From Laetiporus sulphureus 93-53 (Eukaryota; Basidiomycota; Agaricomycetes; Polyporales; Laetiporaceae), in the NCBI RefSeq assembly GCF_001632365.1, contig NW_024468515.1, positions 732,949 to 796,948 on the forward strand: a DNA stretch of 64,000 nucleotides, in the 5' to 3' direction. Made by a program: the position numbers and the translations under genes. The notes beneath the pieces were generated by a model that was given only the letters and a program-made list of their open reading frames with translations, did no database searches and had not been told where the DNA came from. Positions 36,625 through 48,129 of this stretch are shown here, in pieces. Each line of letters opens with the position of its first letter. Position 1 is the first letter of the stretch.

Positions 36625-39229
36625 CTAATAAGGAGGTCGTACAGATGGAGTGCTGTCTGTTCGGCGCTGGAATAGCCGATCCCAAAACCCAAGGTTGCGG
36701 CTCAGTGTAGTGATTGATGGCGTTGCGACGAGCTGTTCGTGCTTCATGTGCTGATCGCCGATACTGAAAGTATAAGGGCGTTGAATCGTGCGTGAGTCGT
36801 CTCGTTTGGCCCGTGTTGGCGCGTCAGTGTTGATACCCATCCAGTCGTCGGCGATAGTATTGCGGGCGTCCGATTGTCCAAAGTCCCCAAGATTCTCATG
36901 CAATTGTGGTTGCACGAGTCTTTTATTGCATGATGAAGTATTCGCGTGATGTTCAGGGGTGTCATGCGAAGGGTGTTGCAGTGCCGGTTCATAGTCTCCA
37001 ATATTTGCGTCCTGCAAGTGTAATATGCGATCAGTTAGTGTGATGCTTATTGTGTGCTTAGACCAACCATCTGATGGACAGTAGGGTGATATACCGTGGA
37101 AAGCTTTTCCCGGTGAATGATTGAAATCTCGCGGTCATTTTCGACCTCTGGCACGAGATCTTTCATTTTTTGTGCGCAGCCTGCCGAAAACCTACAAGTA
37201 ATGTCGTCGTTGAGGACGCCTTCGATATCTTGGACGCATGCTGAGAGGCTGCCGAGAGCGTGCAACAGTTCTCTGTGGCCAATGGACCAGTAGTTGTCTT
37301 CACTGTCTGCAGTCAGGATTCGCGTATTAATTGCTCTCGATAGGTTGGGGAAATCAATATCGGCATTGTCCAGGTTCTCCAAGCATGTGGCAAAACGACC
37401 GCTGCTTACGTCAAAAGAGGAATTACGGCACAACGCTGGAAGATGACGTACTCTATTGCAGTCAGTTCTTCCTCAGAATCTGTGCCAATGAGGTCATCGA
37501 TGAGTTCGGGGAGTAATCCGTCGTAACTGCAAACTGCAATCAGATGCGACATGCCCACACGCAGACGGTGGACATACTCGTCATTCGAAGGCTTTGCAAG
37601 ATCGTCATCGTCTTCGAAGAATGAACGTATTACCTGCTCACTACCGCAAGAAGGCATTCTAGGCCAGCAACAGGAACGATTCAAAGGAACAAACGCACGG
37701 ATGGTGAATCGTGGCGCTCGGGCTTGTGCTGTCTTCCTGCTGCACAATGGTCTGCATGGTGCTGGTGTCTTCGGGATTCTCGTATTCTTCTTCGAGGAGG
37801 TCCAACTGTGCTGTGAATTTCTTCGATGGGCGTTGTCTCTGAGCTGTCTCTAGTCTCTTCGCCTTGGCTGCAGAGCGCTTCTTCAGCAGCTCCGCGGCGG
37901 AAGGCAGTTTGAAATCGATGGTGCGGCGACTGGCGAGTACCTTCGGCTCGCAATCTGGGCTGAGGAGGTCGTTCTTCGAGAGCTCGGTGGTGATAGGAAT
38001 GATCCCATCGGGGGTAATGAACTGCTCTAGAGGTGCGGAAGTAGGACGGGTGATGACGATGGCCGGAGGGTCGGCCTTCTCGTCGTCGGACTCCTGGTTA
38101 GTTTCTGGGACTGTCGGCTGGACAGACGGTGAAACAGGAGACGGAATGGTTTCTGGGATGATTGTTTCCGCGGGCGGCAGTGCAGCCGGCAGGGAGGTTT
38201 CTGCGGCGGGATGCTCTGGGCATGACGGCGTAGTCGGTGGAGTGGTGGGCATCTCATACAGAGGCCATGGGATGGCAGCAGTCGCCTTTCCGGCGAGCAT
38301 CTCCTTGACAAGGACGTGCAATGGGACCCCGTCCTTCTCAGGTACAGGGGGAGGAATAATTTCATCGGGCACTTGTTTGTTGTGGGGAGTGGCTGCGGTT
38401 GCCTCAAAATGCGAACTATGGATCAAACAAGAGCACACACCCTGTTTTGGCTCTTCCCCGATGCTCAAGGTTGAAGCATCATCGCCGGAGCGGCTGATGC
38501 TGAAGGATCTGGCACTGGCTGCGGGAGGGGTGACGGGGAGTGGCTTATCGTTACTGACGCGTTTGAAAGGCGGGCGTGTGGACTTTGTTGGGGACTGGAG
38601 GGGACGGGAAGGACGAAGAGTCAGTTTGACGGGGGCGCGTTCCACTGCAGGCTGAACGCGTGCGGAAGATGTCCTAGTCGGTCTGGCGAACGAGGGGACT
38701 GTGTTCTCCTTCCCGACTTCAGGGAGTGAAGTTGGACGAGGAGAACGGGTCGATTTGTTCGCTGCCGTTGAGGCCTTGGAGGCAACCGGAAGGGACGCGG
38801 TGCGGACATGCTGGCGGTAAAGGATAAATGATCTTTCAGCTATCGCGAAAACGGGCAAAATCAAGTTCACCTTAGAAGCAGCGATAAGGCCTTGCCTCTG
38901 TGGGTGCATGTGAGTAGCCAGATCCAGAGAGTCTCGTGAATGCTGACCTTCGAGGCTGGCTGTGCGATGTTCCCAGTTGTGACAGTCCTAGCCACCTTGG
39001 CAGCATAGGTGGCGGAAGGACGTGTGTGGCGGAGGTCTGGGACGGTCCTCGACGGGAAGGTTGCCACGGGAGGTACAGGGCGAACAACGCCCGACTTGCC
39101 ACGAGCAGTACGCGGAAGAGCGGGTGCTGGGCGAGTAGGCGTAGGACCACGCACGGGAGCCTTCTTGACAGGCGTCCCAGAGCCATGGCCCCGAGGGTGG
39201 AGCGACTTGGGGTTGCTGGAGTTCGACAT
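36625..39229 (-). CDS. Large, mostly disordered Pro/Ser-rich protein, unknown function
   Basis: Six exons (39229-38948, 38897-38871, 38810-37699, 37658-37452, 37404-37068, 37011-36625) join in phase into 783 residues. Residues 1-300 are basic and Pro/Ser/Thr-rich (GSGTPVKKAPVRGPTPTRP, KLTLRPSRPLQSPTKSTRP) with possible SP/TP phosphorylation sites. A middle part is Pro/Glu-rich, ending in a helical segment (LPSAAELLKKRSAAKAKRLE, RPSKKFTAQLDLLEEEYENP). The C-terminal third is more folded in composition (GHRELLHALGSLSACVQDIE, QKMKDLVPEVENDREIS), followed by a polar tail. No domain is recognised. Proteins like this are often cell-cycle or cytoskeletal regulators, but nothing here proves it. The 27-nt exon 2 and a 38-nt inter-exon gap are the least certain pieces. 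Confidence 0.6.
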
Positions 39230-40016
39230 CGATGATGCTGACAGGACGATAGTGATGGTGTTCACTGGAGAGATTAGAACGGCACCTGGATAGCCATGAT
39301 ATACTTCGTCGGAGGGCTGACACTGTCCCCTGCATAGTGTCAGCACCAGCGGTGGAGATGGCAGCCTCACTGTCTGCCTCATCAATTCGATGATCGACCG
39401 CCGCAAGCCTTAGTCGCGATCCAAATCGATCGATTGGGAAGGATGATACTAGTGCGGCGGATTTTCCAGTCATCCATTCACGATCAGCAAGAGATGAAGG
39501 AATGTCACAGAATTTGCTCATCTTGAAACCCATCGTATGCATAGGAAAGCGACGCTCTTTCCGTAGTCCGACTTCGCATGTTTTTAGGTCGAATGTCAGT
39601 ACGGATTTATGAGAACTGGCAATATTTCTTCATTTTTGAAAGCCGTTGGATGTAATATTATCTTTGAGATGAATATGCTAGAGACCCATTACCAGTTCAT
39701 GCAAACGCACAACTTCAATCCGAAGTCAAAATTGTTTCTTTTGTCCAAGTCAGTTTCAGGTACATTCCAGACATTGCTACAACAATTGCACTTGTACAAG
39801 CACGAATGGTGTACAATGCGATTGCAATCGTACAACCGCTACAGCGAGCGCACAGCAAGCACTTAGATGTGGCAACCTCCGCGAGAGAGGAAAAAAGCAA
39901 GACCCGCGTGATCAGTGGCGCGAAAACGTTTGCTAGCCTTGTCAACCTATGTAGTCGCAGAAAGTGATTGCGAGATCGACCTTCAAACAGATTGGATAAC
40001 AGCTCTGTACTGCAGT
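39230..40016. other. Intergenic, no gene seen
   Basis: Holds the upstream region of the disordered-protein gene. Frames on both strands are short. Nothing is supported. Confidence 0.4.
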
Positions 40017-40863
40017 CTAAAGGGCGCAACCTACGTTGTCAGCGGAGCATCCGACCTGCTTGCCCGTCTGGTCAGGCTCAGTGAATGCCGTAGAGCAGGA
40101 AGCGGAAGTGCCTGTCGCGGTAAATGAGCAAGCGCTCGCCTAGAGCTGATATCTAGGTAGAAACTCACAGTCTGCACCCGCGCCATCGCAGCCGTTGTAG
40201 CAGCTGTAATTCTTCCCGTCAACCATTGAATGAAGTTACCACGCGAAAGCATCGAGGCTTACCCGAATCCGGCGGCAACGTTGAACTCGTGACTACAAGC
40301 CCAGATCAGGACTGAGAGACATCGTTTGGGATAATCGGTCACTCATGGAGAAGTCAACGAGATGTCGGCGCTGCTGTAGCAGTTCACAAGGCTTGCTTCT
40401 ACGAGTGTGCAATATTCGCCGTTGTCACCGCAGCCGCCCGAAGAATTCAAATTAGCAATAGAGGAATATTGTCCACTTCAGAGTGACTGACCGGTTTGCA
40501 GGTACCTGTGACGATTTCGTTTCAGTGAGTGTTGGCACCAACATGTACTGCATACATACGCGATGAGTCCATCCAGAGCACCATCATACGTGTATGCACC
40601 GCCCGTCGACAGAACCGCACCGCTCGAGGACCTCAGGTAAGGCTATACGTCCTGTCAGGTCTGAAGGACAATATATACGATCGTGTATGCACCAGCCGTC
40701 CCCGTGCCGCAACTGATCACGCGTTCGTCATCAGTGACTAGTGTAGCAAATATACTATACTTGAAATCTACTTGTTCGTGAATGTAATAGTGTGCGTCTC
40801 CGCGTTGACCTGCACGAGGGCAAGAGCGACGGAGATCAGAATAACGGAGAGCTTGGGGAACAT
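40017..40863 (-). pseudogene. Small secreted cysteine-rich protein, probably decayed
   Basis: From ATG 40863 the frame encodes a typical signal peptide (MFPKLSVILISVALALVQV, cleavage likely after NAE), then pieces of a family common in agaricomycetes: CGTGT, SSGAVLSTGGAYTYDGALDG followed by LIA|YLQTG, GCGDNGEYCTLVEASLVN, SSADISL, CYNGCDGAGADC|TSASCSTAF and PDQTGKQVGCSADN. Several junctions have good splice signals (for example GC|gtatgt..cacag|G and GACT|gtgagt..gacag|GC). Others do not: there is no AG acceptor before GGCGDNG, the SSADISL segment runs into TGA, and the C-terminus ends early in GCAL. Family members end in ITFC. I infer a recent pseudogene; it is not a toxin by any motif I see. 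Confidence 0.5.
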
Positions 40864-43800
40864 TGCTTGGGCGAGAATGGATGCTTCAGGATTCCAAGAG
40901 CGATTGAGAAGGGCTGGAGTGAGTCGTTGCAGGACCTGCTGGAGAGATCCCTGTACAGAGCATATTTATATGCGCCTACAATGGCCCTAGGGTCTCCACG
41001 AAGTCGACCTGGAATCAGACCAGACAGTAGAGCCTCATGGGACTGAGACACCCATCAACGGCGAGGATGACACGGCCGAACCGCTTGACGTGCCTCACAA
41101 GAGGCCCATATGCAACATCGGGCAGTGGCGTTCGCGAATGCCTCCCACTCGGCTGATAGCTGTGTCCCGTCGTCTGCTCTCTTTTGCAGGCCGACGGCTC
41201 CGTGGCCGAACCTATGATAATGGCCGTAATAATGACAGATTGTTGGCCCGTATGTCGGCATATGCGCATGGCGATGACGAGGTGACAACCTCAGAAACAG
41301 AGGTGCAGGCCTCGTCGGCTTTGCAGAGAGGTCCCGGCTGGCCCAAACACACAGCACATTGTTTTTGATGAGCTTGGGACTCACAACGTCTGACGGATGG
41401 CATGTACACACATGAATGGTGGTCAGGTCATTTGCCAGTTTGTATGACTGCCACTATGCTTACCGATTCTCACTATGCTATCTAGATCCCAGCATAAATG
41501 CGCATTCAAAGCAAAGAGCTGTGCTCAACCAGGATCATGACGCGTCTGCTCTCTGCTGGTAGCAATCCTTCGGGGAGAGACCCAAGCGCGTTGATTAGCC
41601 GGATCCGGAGACCTAGAGTTGCAAGACGAGGAGAACCACGCGGACATACAAGAGTGCAGCCGGTCACGTTGTCATGTAGCATCTATACTCGTCCATCAGC
41701 CCGCAAGATAACTCGGAGCATCTGGGCCTGATGGCAAGCATGAATGATACACTGTCAAAGCACCGTTTAAGTGATGCGAATGTCAGCGGCGGACCGGGAG
41801 CGTGAGGACTCAGAGCGCGCTCCTTGCGCTGTTGCACCCCCACGACCAAATATTCGCGTTGCGGTTTTCCCGACTATGAGACAACTAGAGATATTTGAAT
41901 GATGAGCCGCGGGGGGCCCATTCAGTCAAAGATGAAGGCTCGAGCACGAGAAGGAACGCACTGTTCCCTGTCGCTACAATAACTAGTTGCCTGTTGTCAA
42001 TGGATGCTCGCCCGCCACATGCGACCGTTTGATGAGCAAACGCCCTATCTGATCCGCATTCAAGGGACATGTGAGATCAGCTGCAAGTCGTGCCAAGATG
42101 TCGCGAGTGTCAGAACCGCTCCTGAATATTTCAAGAACATAGTGGCAGGGTAGTACCGAGACAGCGGAATGAGAATGACATCAAAACAGAGGGATTAATG
42201 CCGCCTTACTCCTTTGCGCAAGAACAGATGCTATGGTCGGGCCAGTGCGGAACTCGTCTGATTAACGCCCTCGTAGCTCACATGGCAAAGGGGTGTTTAC
42301 AGACACGCATGGTACGACTTGAACGAGATCATCATCAAAATATAGAGTCTTTCTTTCCCTTGAGGTTGTTGCATCGATCACCAACAGAGTATCTCTATCA
42401 TCAAGCCTTCAATTTCCGAGCTCAGTCTATGTACCTTCGCGTATTGGGAGTTGTTCAGCATTGCGACCCATAGCAATGGATCAGGGAACTATGTAGGAGA
42501 GTTTCGTCGCCGCATGTTCGATTGGAGATTGACCTTGATAGCCGAATCGGTTGTATCTTCCGGAATTCGATCGAAGGATGCAGCATCACAGCATGATGGC
42601 AAACATGTGCCACACTTGCCATCACTGATTCCCCGCCAAAGGGTCTCGTTCTCTTAGGGCCTTCGGCGATTCAACTTGGATTAACGTGCAATGGTTGGCA
42701 AGCGGCCGCGTATCGACTCACCACCATCTGCAGCTCGAAGGGCTCGCTCGCGCTGGAGAGCACTGTTCGCATTCACCATAGTCCTCAGGCGTGCAATAGG
42801 ACTTCTGCCGATGCCGACTCTGGGCGTAGACTCTTAGAAGTTGAGCTTTGAAGAACGTCCCGCCCAATCGAAAGCGGCGCCATCAGCAGTTCGGCAGGTA
42901 CCCACGGCTGCGCGGCCAAAAACCGGTAGAGTTCTGGAGAAATGAGAATAAGGAACTTCAATCAGCGATGGCCACCACATGGAGGCTTGCAGTGGCACGA
43001 ATCGCAGCGGAGTGCAGCACGACCACGACCCACGTGATCGCGGCGTGTCTGTTCACAGCATTTGCTATCGCACACTTGGGTGGAGTTGGCGCGTCGGTGC
43101 CAGTTCCAAATAACAGGTGGGTGTCCAAATGTTCCATTACACAGGAGGCAGCCATAGGTAAGTGAGAATCACAGGTGGATGTGTGTACGTCTAGCTAATC
43201 TGAATTACGTCATGGTATAAGACTGCCATCCTATCACGGGTGCCGGCGAAGACAATGGGCTCTTTGATCATCACAGTACAGTCGTTGCAACAGAGTGCGT
43301 CGCCCATATGCCAAGACATGGCAGTGTCATCCGGTGAGTGCGTGCGAGTGGTATCGAAAAAGAGGTTCAAACACCCGCAATCGCAGAAGAATTGTTGCCA
43401 CCTGGGGCAGCTCCATCACCGACAAGGTGAACTGGTGGCATCGTAAGAGGGCATGGTTGATTAACTAAAGGGAATCGTTCGAGCAGCCATCCAGATACAG
43501 ACGATTCAGCGGAAGTCACACCAATGTGGTGAAGCCCATCGCAAGGAAAGTCGAAGACGGAAGTGTAGGGGGGCATGACAATGAACATCAATGAGCTTTC
43601 CACGCACTACACAGCCCATCCAATGAACGTTGTCCTCGTCCAACGTCGATGTTGTGTATACGCGTTAACTCCTGAAGTGCGTGAAAAGGAAGACGAGCGA
43701 TGAGAAAAGGTAACGGAACATCGACAGCAACAGATCGAATTTGTTCATACCAAATGGATGTGAAACCGGTCCTTTTGACCTCGCACCGATATAAAGCACC

Positions 43801-44515
43801 ATAATGCAGAGCAAGCATCGAACGAGATCCTAGCACAACAACAAAAGCCTCCAGCTCCTCGGTTAATACAAAGACTGACCGACGGGAAGCACCGCTGACG
43901 GCTGAAACGAATAAAGTCGAGCAGTGCGAACGCACACCGACAGTATCGATAGCCTCAGTGATCGCACCAAGGATAAATGTGACGAAAGCATTCAAAAGCA
44001 ATGACAGCAGATCCTCTGCAGCAACGTCGTCAACAACCCGTCAGAGGAGATGCAAAAAACGATGCTCACCTCCACCGAGAAAATCGCCTAGCAATGCGCA
44101 GGACAGCAAAAGCGCGAGAAAAAGCGCAGCGATTTGTATGAACATCATATGTGGCAGCGAACAGCGTTGAAGTGGTTACACAGTGAAGATGAGGACAGTA
44201 GAGCCCGACGGGCTAGGGGACAGTCGATATCTCCTATGTCCAAGGAGAGCACATCCGCGCAGGGTTATGTAATGAAAAATCACGCCAAACCCAAAGGAGC
44301 GAATTTGCCAGTGTCAAGGTTACGTAAGCGTGCGCAATTCCTCAGTGTAAATGGCCAAATAACTTTCTGTTATTTGGAATAAGCCGTGACAGCAGGCGAG
44401 CGTAGCGTTATTACTATATATAGTAGTAGTTGGCGTTGTTTGGCCGTTATCCGTTAGTGGCTGAACGTCTCTTAGGACCTTACCCTCACGCCTTGAGTGT
44501 TACTATCAGTACGAA
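40864..44515. other. Gene-poor stretch, no supported gene
   Basis: About 3.65 kb with many short overlapping frames. The minus frame 43588-44001 (137 codons) and the plus frame 44032-44382 (ending near KTMLTS and SEDEDSRARRARGQSI in adjacent frames) are somewhat coding-like but carry no recognisable domain. Relics of a mobile element are possible; no inverted or direct terminal repeats were seen. Confidence 0.35.
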
Positions 44516-45718
44516 ATGCCCACCCCTCTGTCTCTTCCTCCTGTCCCTCCGTCGGATCTAGCTGTCGTACACGTTGACGCACTTACCGCCGCACTTCTCA
44601 AGCTCGGCATCACTAACGTGTCTGCAACTACCCTCCTCGACACCGCCAAACAGGAAAGCGCGTCTAAGCAGAAACCTCACACAACCGCCGAAAGGCGCAA
44701 AGCGCTTGTGAAACGTGCGTGCTTTCAAGTCATTACTGTGGTCTTGTGAACTCATAGTACGTTTACCCTTGTACAAGTGGCGTCCCGGCCGGACGACAGC
44801 ACTCTTGGCTCGGTCCCTCCCTACAAATCCGTTTTCGTAGAACACCCAAGCAAGCCGGTATCGTCAGACCCGAAATCAAGAAAGACGGCGCCGCCTGCGT
44901 GCTCTCGCACAAGAGACCTTTCCCGATGGTAAAATGCCCGATCTACACTTCTGTCTGGATCAACGAATACGGTGGCGCGGATAGGGATCTGCCTTTCGTT
45001 CATGCAACTATCGTTGTCACTCCGCTTGACGACAATTCGGATCATCCTCCAGAGCAGAGGTTTGAGAACATGTGGTGTTTGTGGGATACTGGAGCTCAAG
45101 CATCTTGCATACTCAGCAGCCAACTAGAGCCGCATATTCGAGGTGGTCAAACATCGGGACAGGCAATTATGTCAATCAAGTGAGGGACAGATTGTGCTTC
45201 ATTGTCTAATAATTCAACATTTATCATTCTCGGGCAACATGTACATTCCTACTTGCTGTAACCAAATCTCCTTATTCATTCACATATGTTTTTCTTCACA
45301 GGTACTTTTGAACCGTGTTCAGTATACGATACAGCCGTACCGACTTGATCCGCAGCTCAAGGCAATACAACAACTTACTCTTTATTTAAAACTTGGACAA
45401 TTTGCCCGTACGTCGTTCGAGACGGCAAGGTCAATCCCGACGTGCGCAACTTGCATTGCGTTGAGTCAATTGCAGATGCCAGAGTCGATCATCTACAACG
45501 CCATCGCGAGCGTGTTGACAGGATCGGCGTCCTATGCTCAGTCGGCGGCAAGTGCGATTAACGTCTTCTTCCTCGATGCTCAGAGTGGCATGCATCCGAG
45601 AATCTCGTACGAACAGGTAATTCGAGGTCCTCAGAAGCAAACTGGACAATACCTTGGTGTGCTCGACTTCCGCGGAATGGTCAAAGTCGCAAATGCCGTC
45701 TCACTCGCCGCTCCTTAA
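44516..45718 (+). CDS. Retropepsin-like aspartic protease-domain protein, 3' structure unresolved
   Basis: Exons 44516-44718, 44758-44857 and 44914 onward join in phase. The N-terminal ~100 residues are polar (PTPLSLPPVPPSDLAVVHVD, KQESASKQKPHTTAERRK). The third exon encodes CPIYTSVWINEYGG, HATIVVTPLDD and MWCLWDTGAQASCIL, which matches the active-site DTGA of single-domain retroviral-type aspartic proteases (Asp in DTG). The expected second half (VLLNRVQYTIQPYRLDPQ) is in frame 45302-45718 after a CAG acceptor, but the donor phase at 45176 does not fit, so a missed exon or frameshift lies between. No reverse transcriptase or LTR is nearby. It could be a domesticated gene or a transposon remnant. 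The later part of frame 45302-45718 may be non-coding. Confidence 0.5.
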
Positions 45719-45757
45719 CTCCAACCTCGACCTCCAGAACGGCGAAAAGATGCTCGG

Positions 45758-46550
45758 GTGGCGCACCTCAGAGTACTCTCTCGTCCTCCAGCAGAAGTCT
45801 CGGATCGCCAAAATGGTCCGCCGATGGACGACTCGAAGCCGAATGATCTGTCTTTCTCTCGATTGTATCGCGTCGATTGGACGAACAGCTCATTCGGCGA
45901 GATCTCCTCTTCTCCGACATCCAACGCCTCTCCTCGGTTCGTCTGGCATTCGCCCTGTCTGCGAGTTTTGTCATTAAACACGAATAACCTCTTCATCCCG
46001 TACGGAAACGACATGATCGGAAGACAACAGGGAAGAGAGCCCCATCGGATGCTCGTCGACCTTCCGCGGTTGCACACTTTGCGGCTGCGTACGTGCGATG
46101 GGCTGGATGATCCGGACGAGGCGTGGTTCACGGTGCAGCTCCCCTCTCTCCAGCGCATCGTGATTGAACGGCCTCTAGCTCTCTACGCTCTGCACGGAGG
46201 CTTCTGTGCCGTATGGACCACATATCACGACGCTGGAATTGGGTCGTCGAAACTCACGGTTCCTGCTTATCGACGCCATCTCCATCGCGCTCGGCTACTG
46301 TCCTAACGTCGAGACGCTCTTTCCCATATTAAGCACCATGCCGCCCGTGAAGAACCCGGAAGACCGACCCCGCGCAGAGTGGGTCCGCTATCGCGTGAAA
46401 CACATCGTTCTGAACGCAAGCGTGGCAGAGGATTGTGATTACCAAGTCGGCCGGACGTGGATGTGGCTAGGCGATTTCGTAGATGCACTGTTTGGCGAAC
46501 GTACACGTCTCACGGCGTTGGAGCGCATCACGCTTCAAGGACTGGAATAG
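45758..46550 (+). pseudogene. F-box/leucine-rich type protein, C-terminal part with one frame change
   Basis: Frame 45758-46306 encodes LPRLHTLRLRTCDGLDDPDE, LPSLQRIVIERPLALYALHG and similar leucine-rich strands. It then becomes unnatural at about 46205, where another frame takes over: PYGPHITTLELGRRNSRFLL, AISIALGYCPNVETLFP and VDALFGERTRLTALERITLQ, ending at TAG 46548-46550. One extra base near 46204-46206 would explain the shift. The pattern (LRTL, ITTLELG, YCPNVETL) is that of C-terminal leucine-rich repeats in agaricomycete F-box proteins. The F-box itself is not visible, so this is a fragment, a pseudogene, or a gene with an unseen intron. Confidence 0.45.
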
Positions 46551-46750
46551 AGGGAAGTCTTGCAAGAGGAAGCGTTCAGGCCGATCGCAAAAGCGATACA
46601 GTCCAATAGGATAAAAATAGATTGCGAGGACGATGTTACGGGGCAATTAGTACAGACAATGATATGTAACTGATAATCGCAAATAAACACCACCATGTCA
46701 GACGCCAGGATATAGATACAGTCAAACAAGATCAAGAAATATGAGGAGGG

Positions 46751-46780
46751 ATAGACAGATAGACAGATAGACAGATAGAC
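46751..46780. repeat. Short (ATAGACAG)n tandem repeat
   Basis: The octamer ATAGACAG is repeated almost four times. It is a GATA/GACA-type microsatellite with no coding context. Confidence 0.8.
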
Positions 46781-46981
46781 AATGTCCAGAAGCAACAAGT
46801 TTAGAAAGTTGCTTGTGAGCATGATGCGTAGCCGACGTCCTATACTTTCGCGCCTGCTGCTGGGGCCGGGCTACGCGGCGGCTGATCACACCGTATCACG
46901 AGCCAAACGTTGTTGCGTAAGATTCTACGAGCCCTTATACCCAGCAACCCACAACGTTAACGCTGGACTCCTCATTGCTGC

Positions 46982-47977
46982 ATGGGGCATATGGCCTCCG
47001 GCCTCTCTCTGTACGATATTTTAGGCATCACACAAGACGCCTCGGCTGATGCAGGTCTGTCTCCTCGCGAAAACGCACTCATCTTGTATATCCTCACAGA
47101 CGATGCAGTTCGTAAAGCTTACAAGTTGAAGGCACTCGAGACACATCCAGGTAAGCTAAGTCGTGTATGTGGGTATTGCACGGTAGTATTACGGTAGATT
47201 TCTACTAGACAGGCTACCGGCAGGAACTGGAGCGGCTGAAATTCGGGCGGCACAGGCGTCATTCAATGATGTAAGGACCACACATACTGTCATCCAGAAT
47301 ATTCCATTGATGTATGCGTCCGCAACCAGGTTAAGACGGCTTTCGATGTCCTAAGTGACCCGGCCAAACGACATGTAAGTCTCGTCCTAAAGTTCACGCT
47401 CAATAGGCGCCGATTGTCATTCGTACGTAGGTGTACGATAACGGGCTGAATTACATGCGCCTCCATGTGACATTCGACGAGGTGCAGAACAAGCTCGCAC
47501 AAGAGAGGCTCTCCCGTGAACGCGCAGAATGGGCGAGACAAACGCAGCTGCGTGCCCAGGAGCGCATGCGAGAGCAGATCTACGCTAGCCAGAAGCGGTA
47601 CGAAGAGTCCGTAGAAGAGGCGAAGCGGCGATACCAAGAGAAGGTCCAAGCAATCGAGAAGGAGCACTGCCTTGATCATGGGACGGAATTTCAGACGGAG
47701 AGCGATCTTCTGGAACCATCCTCGCCCTCGGACGGCCTTGCGGATGAGTTTCTGCAGGATCTCAGAAAGATGAATCCGGAGTGGGAGATGAGGAGGCGGG
47801 AGGCTATGCGCGTGAGTGACTATTCGAGGCAACAGTAATTTCAAACTCAACCTGCAGTCATCAGCGCAAAGCCGAAAGAATGCGGGCTGGGGATCGGATG
47901 AACAGAGAGGGAATCCGGCTATGAGGCTTGCATATATGTCCATTATTCTATTGCTTTCATCAATAACTGGTATCTGA
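46982..47977 (+). CDS. J-domain (Hsp40/DnaJ-type) co-chaperone with C-terminal hydrophobic tail
   Basis: Six exons (46982-47054, 47100-47150, 47209-47270, 47330-47374, 47431-47811, 47858-47977) join in phase into 243 residues. Residues ~5-75 form a J domain: LYDILGITQDA, AVRKAYKLKALETHPDRLPAG, AFDVLSDPAKRHVYD. The HPD motif that stimulates Hsp70 ATPase is intact and is split by an intron. The middle is a long charged helix (KLAQERLSRERAEWARQTQL, EAKRRYQEKVQAIEKEH). The C-terminus has a short hydrophobic stretch (LAYMSIILLLSSITGI) that may anchor the protein. The start could also be ATG 46991. The Hsp70 partner and compartment are unknown. Confidence 0.8.
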
Positions 47978-48129
47978 TCACTTTGTTTGTACACTGACTA
48001 TGGACTGCTTGTTCTACGGATTTCCATGTATGTGCAGTAGACATTATCGATCGCCTTCATAAGGCATTGTCGCCATCATTTTATTAGCGGCGAGCATAGT
48101 TCGTTTACCAAGGCGTAGTCAAACTCACC

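Noticed and set aside
38407..38444. 38-nt intron in the disordered-protein exon 3
   Set aside because: It has GT and AG ends but would break the frame; reading through keeps the protein intact.
37864..38655. 263-codon plus-strand frame
   Set aside because: It lies opposite the long exon of the disordered protein, has a Gly/Ser/Val-rich random composition and no splice partners.
43588..44001. 137-codon minus frame as a gene
   Set aside because: Some hydrophobic pattern, but no domain, signal peptide with support, or exon partners.
45143..45300. First part of the 191-codon frame as an exon of the DTGA protein
   Set aside because: It contains no family sequence and precedes a good CAG acceptor; it is more likely intronic.
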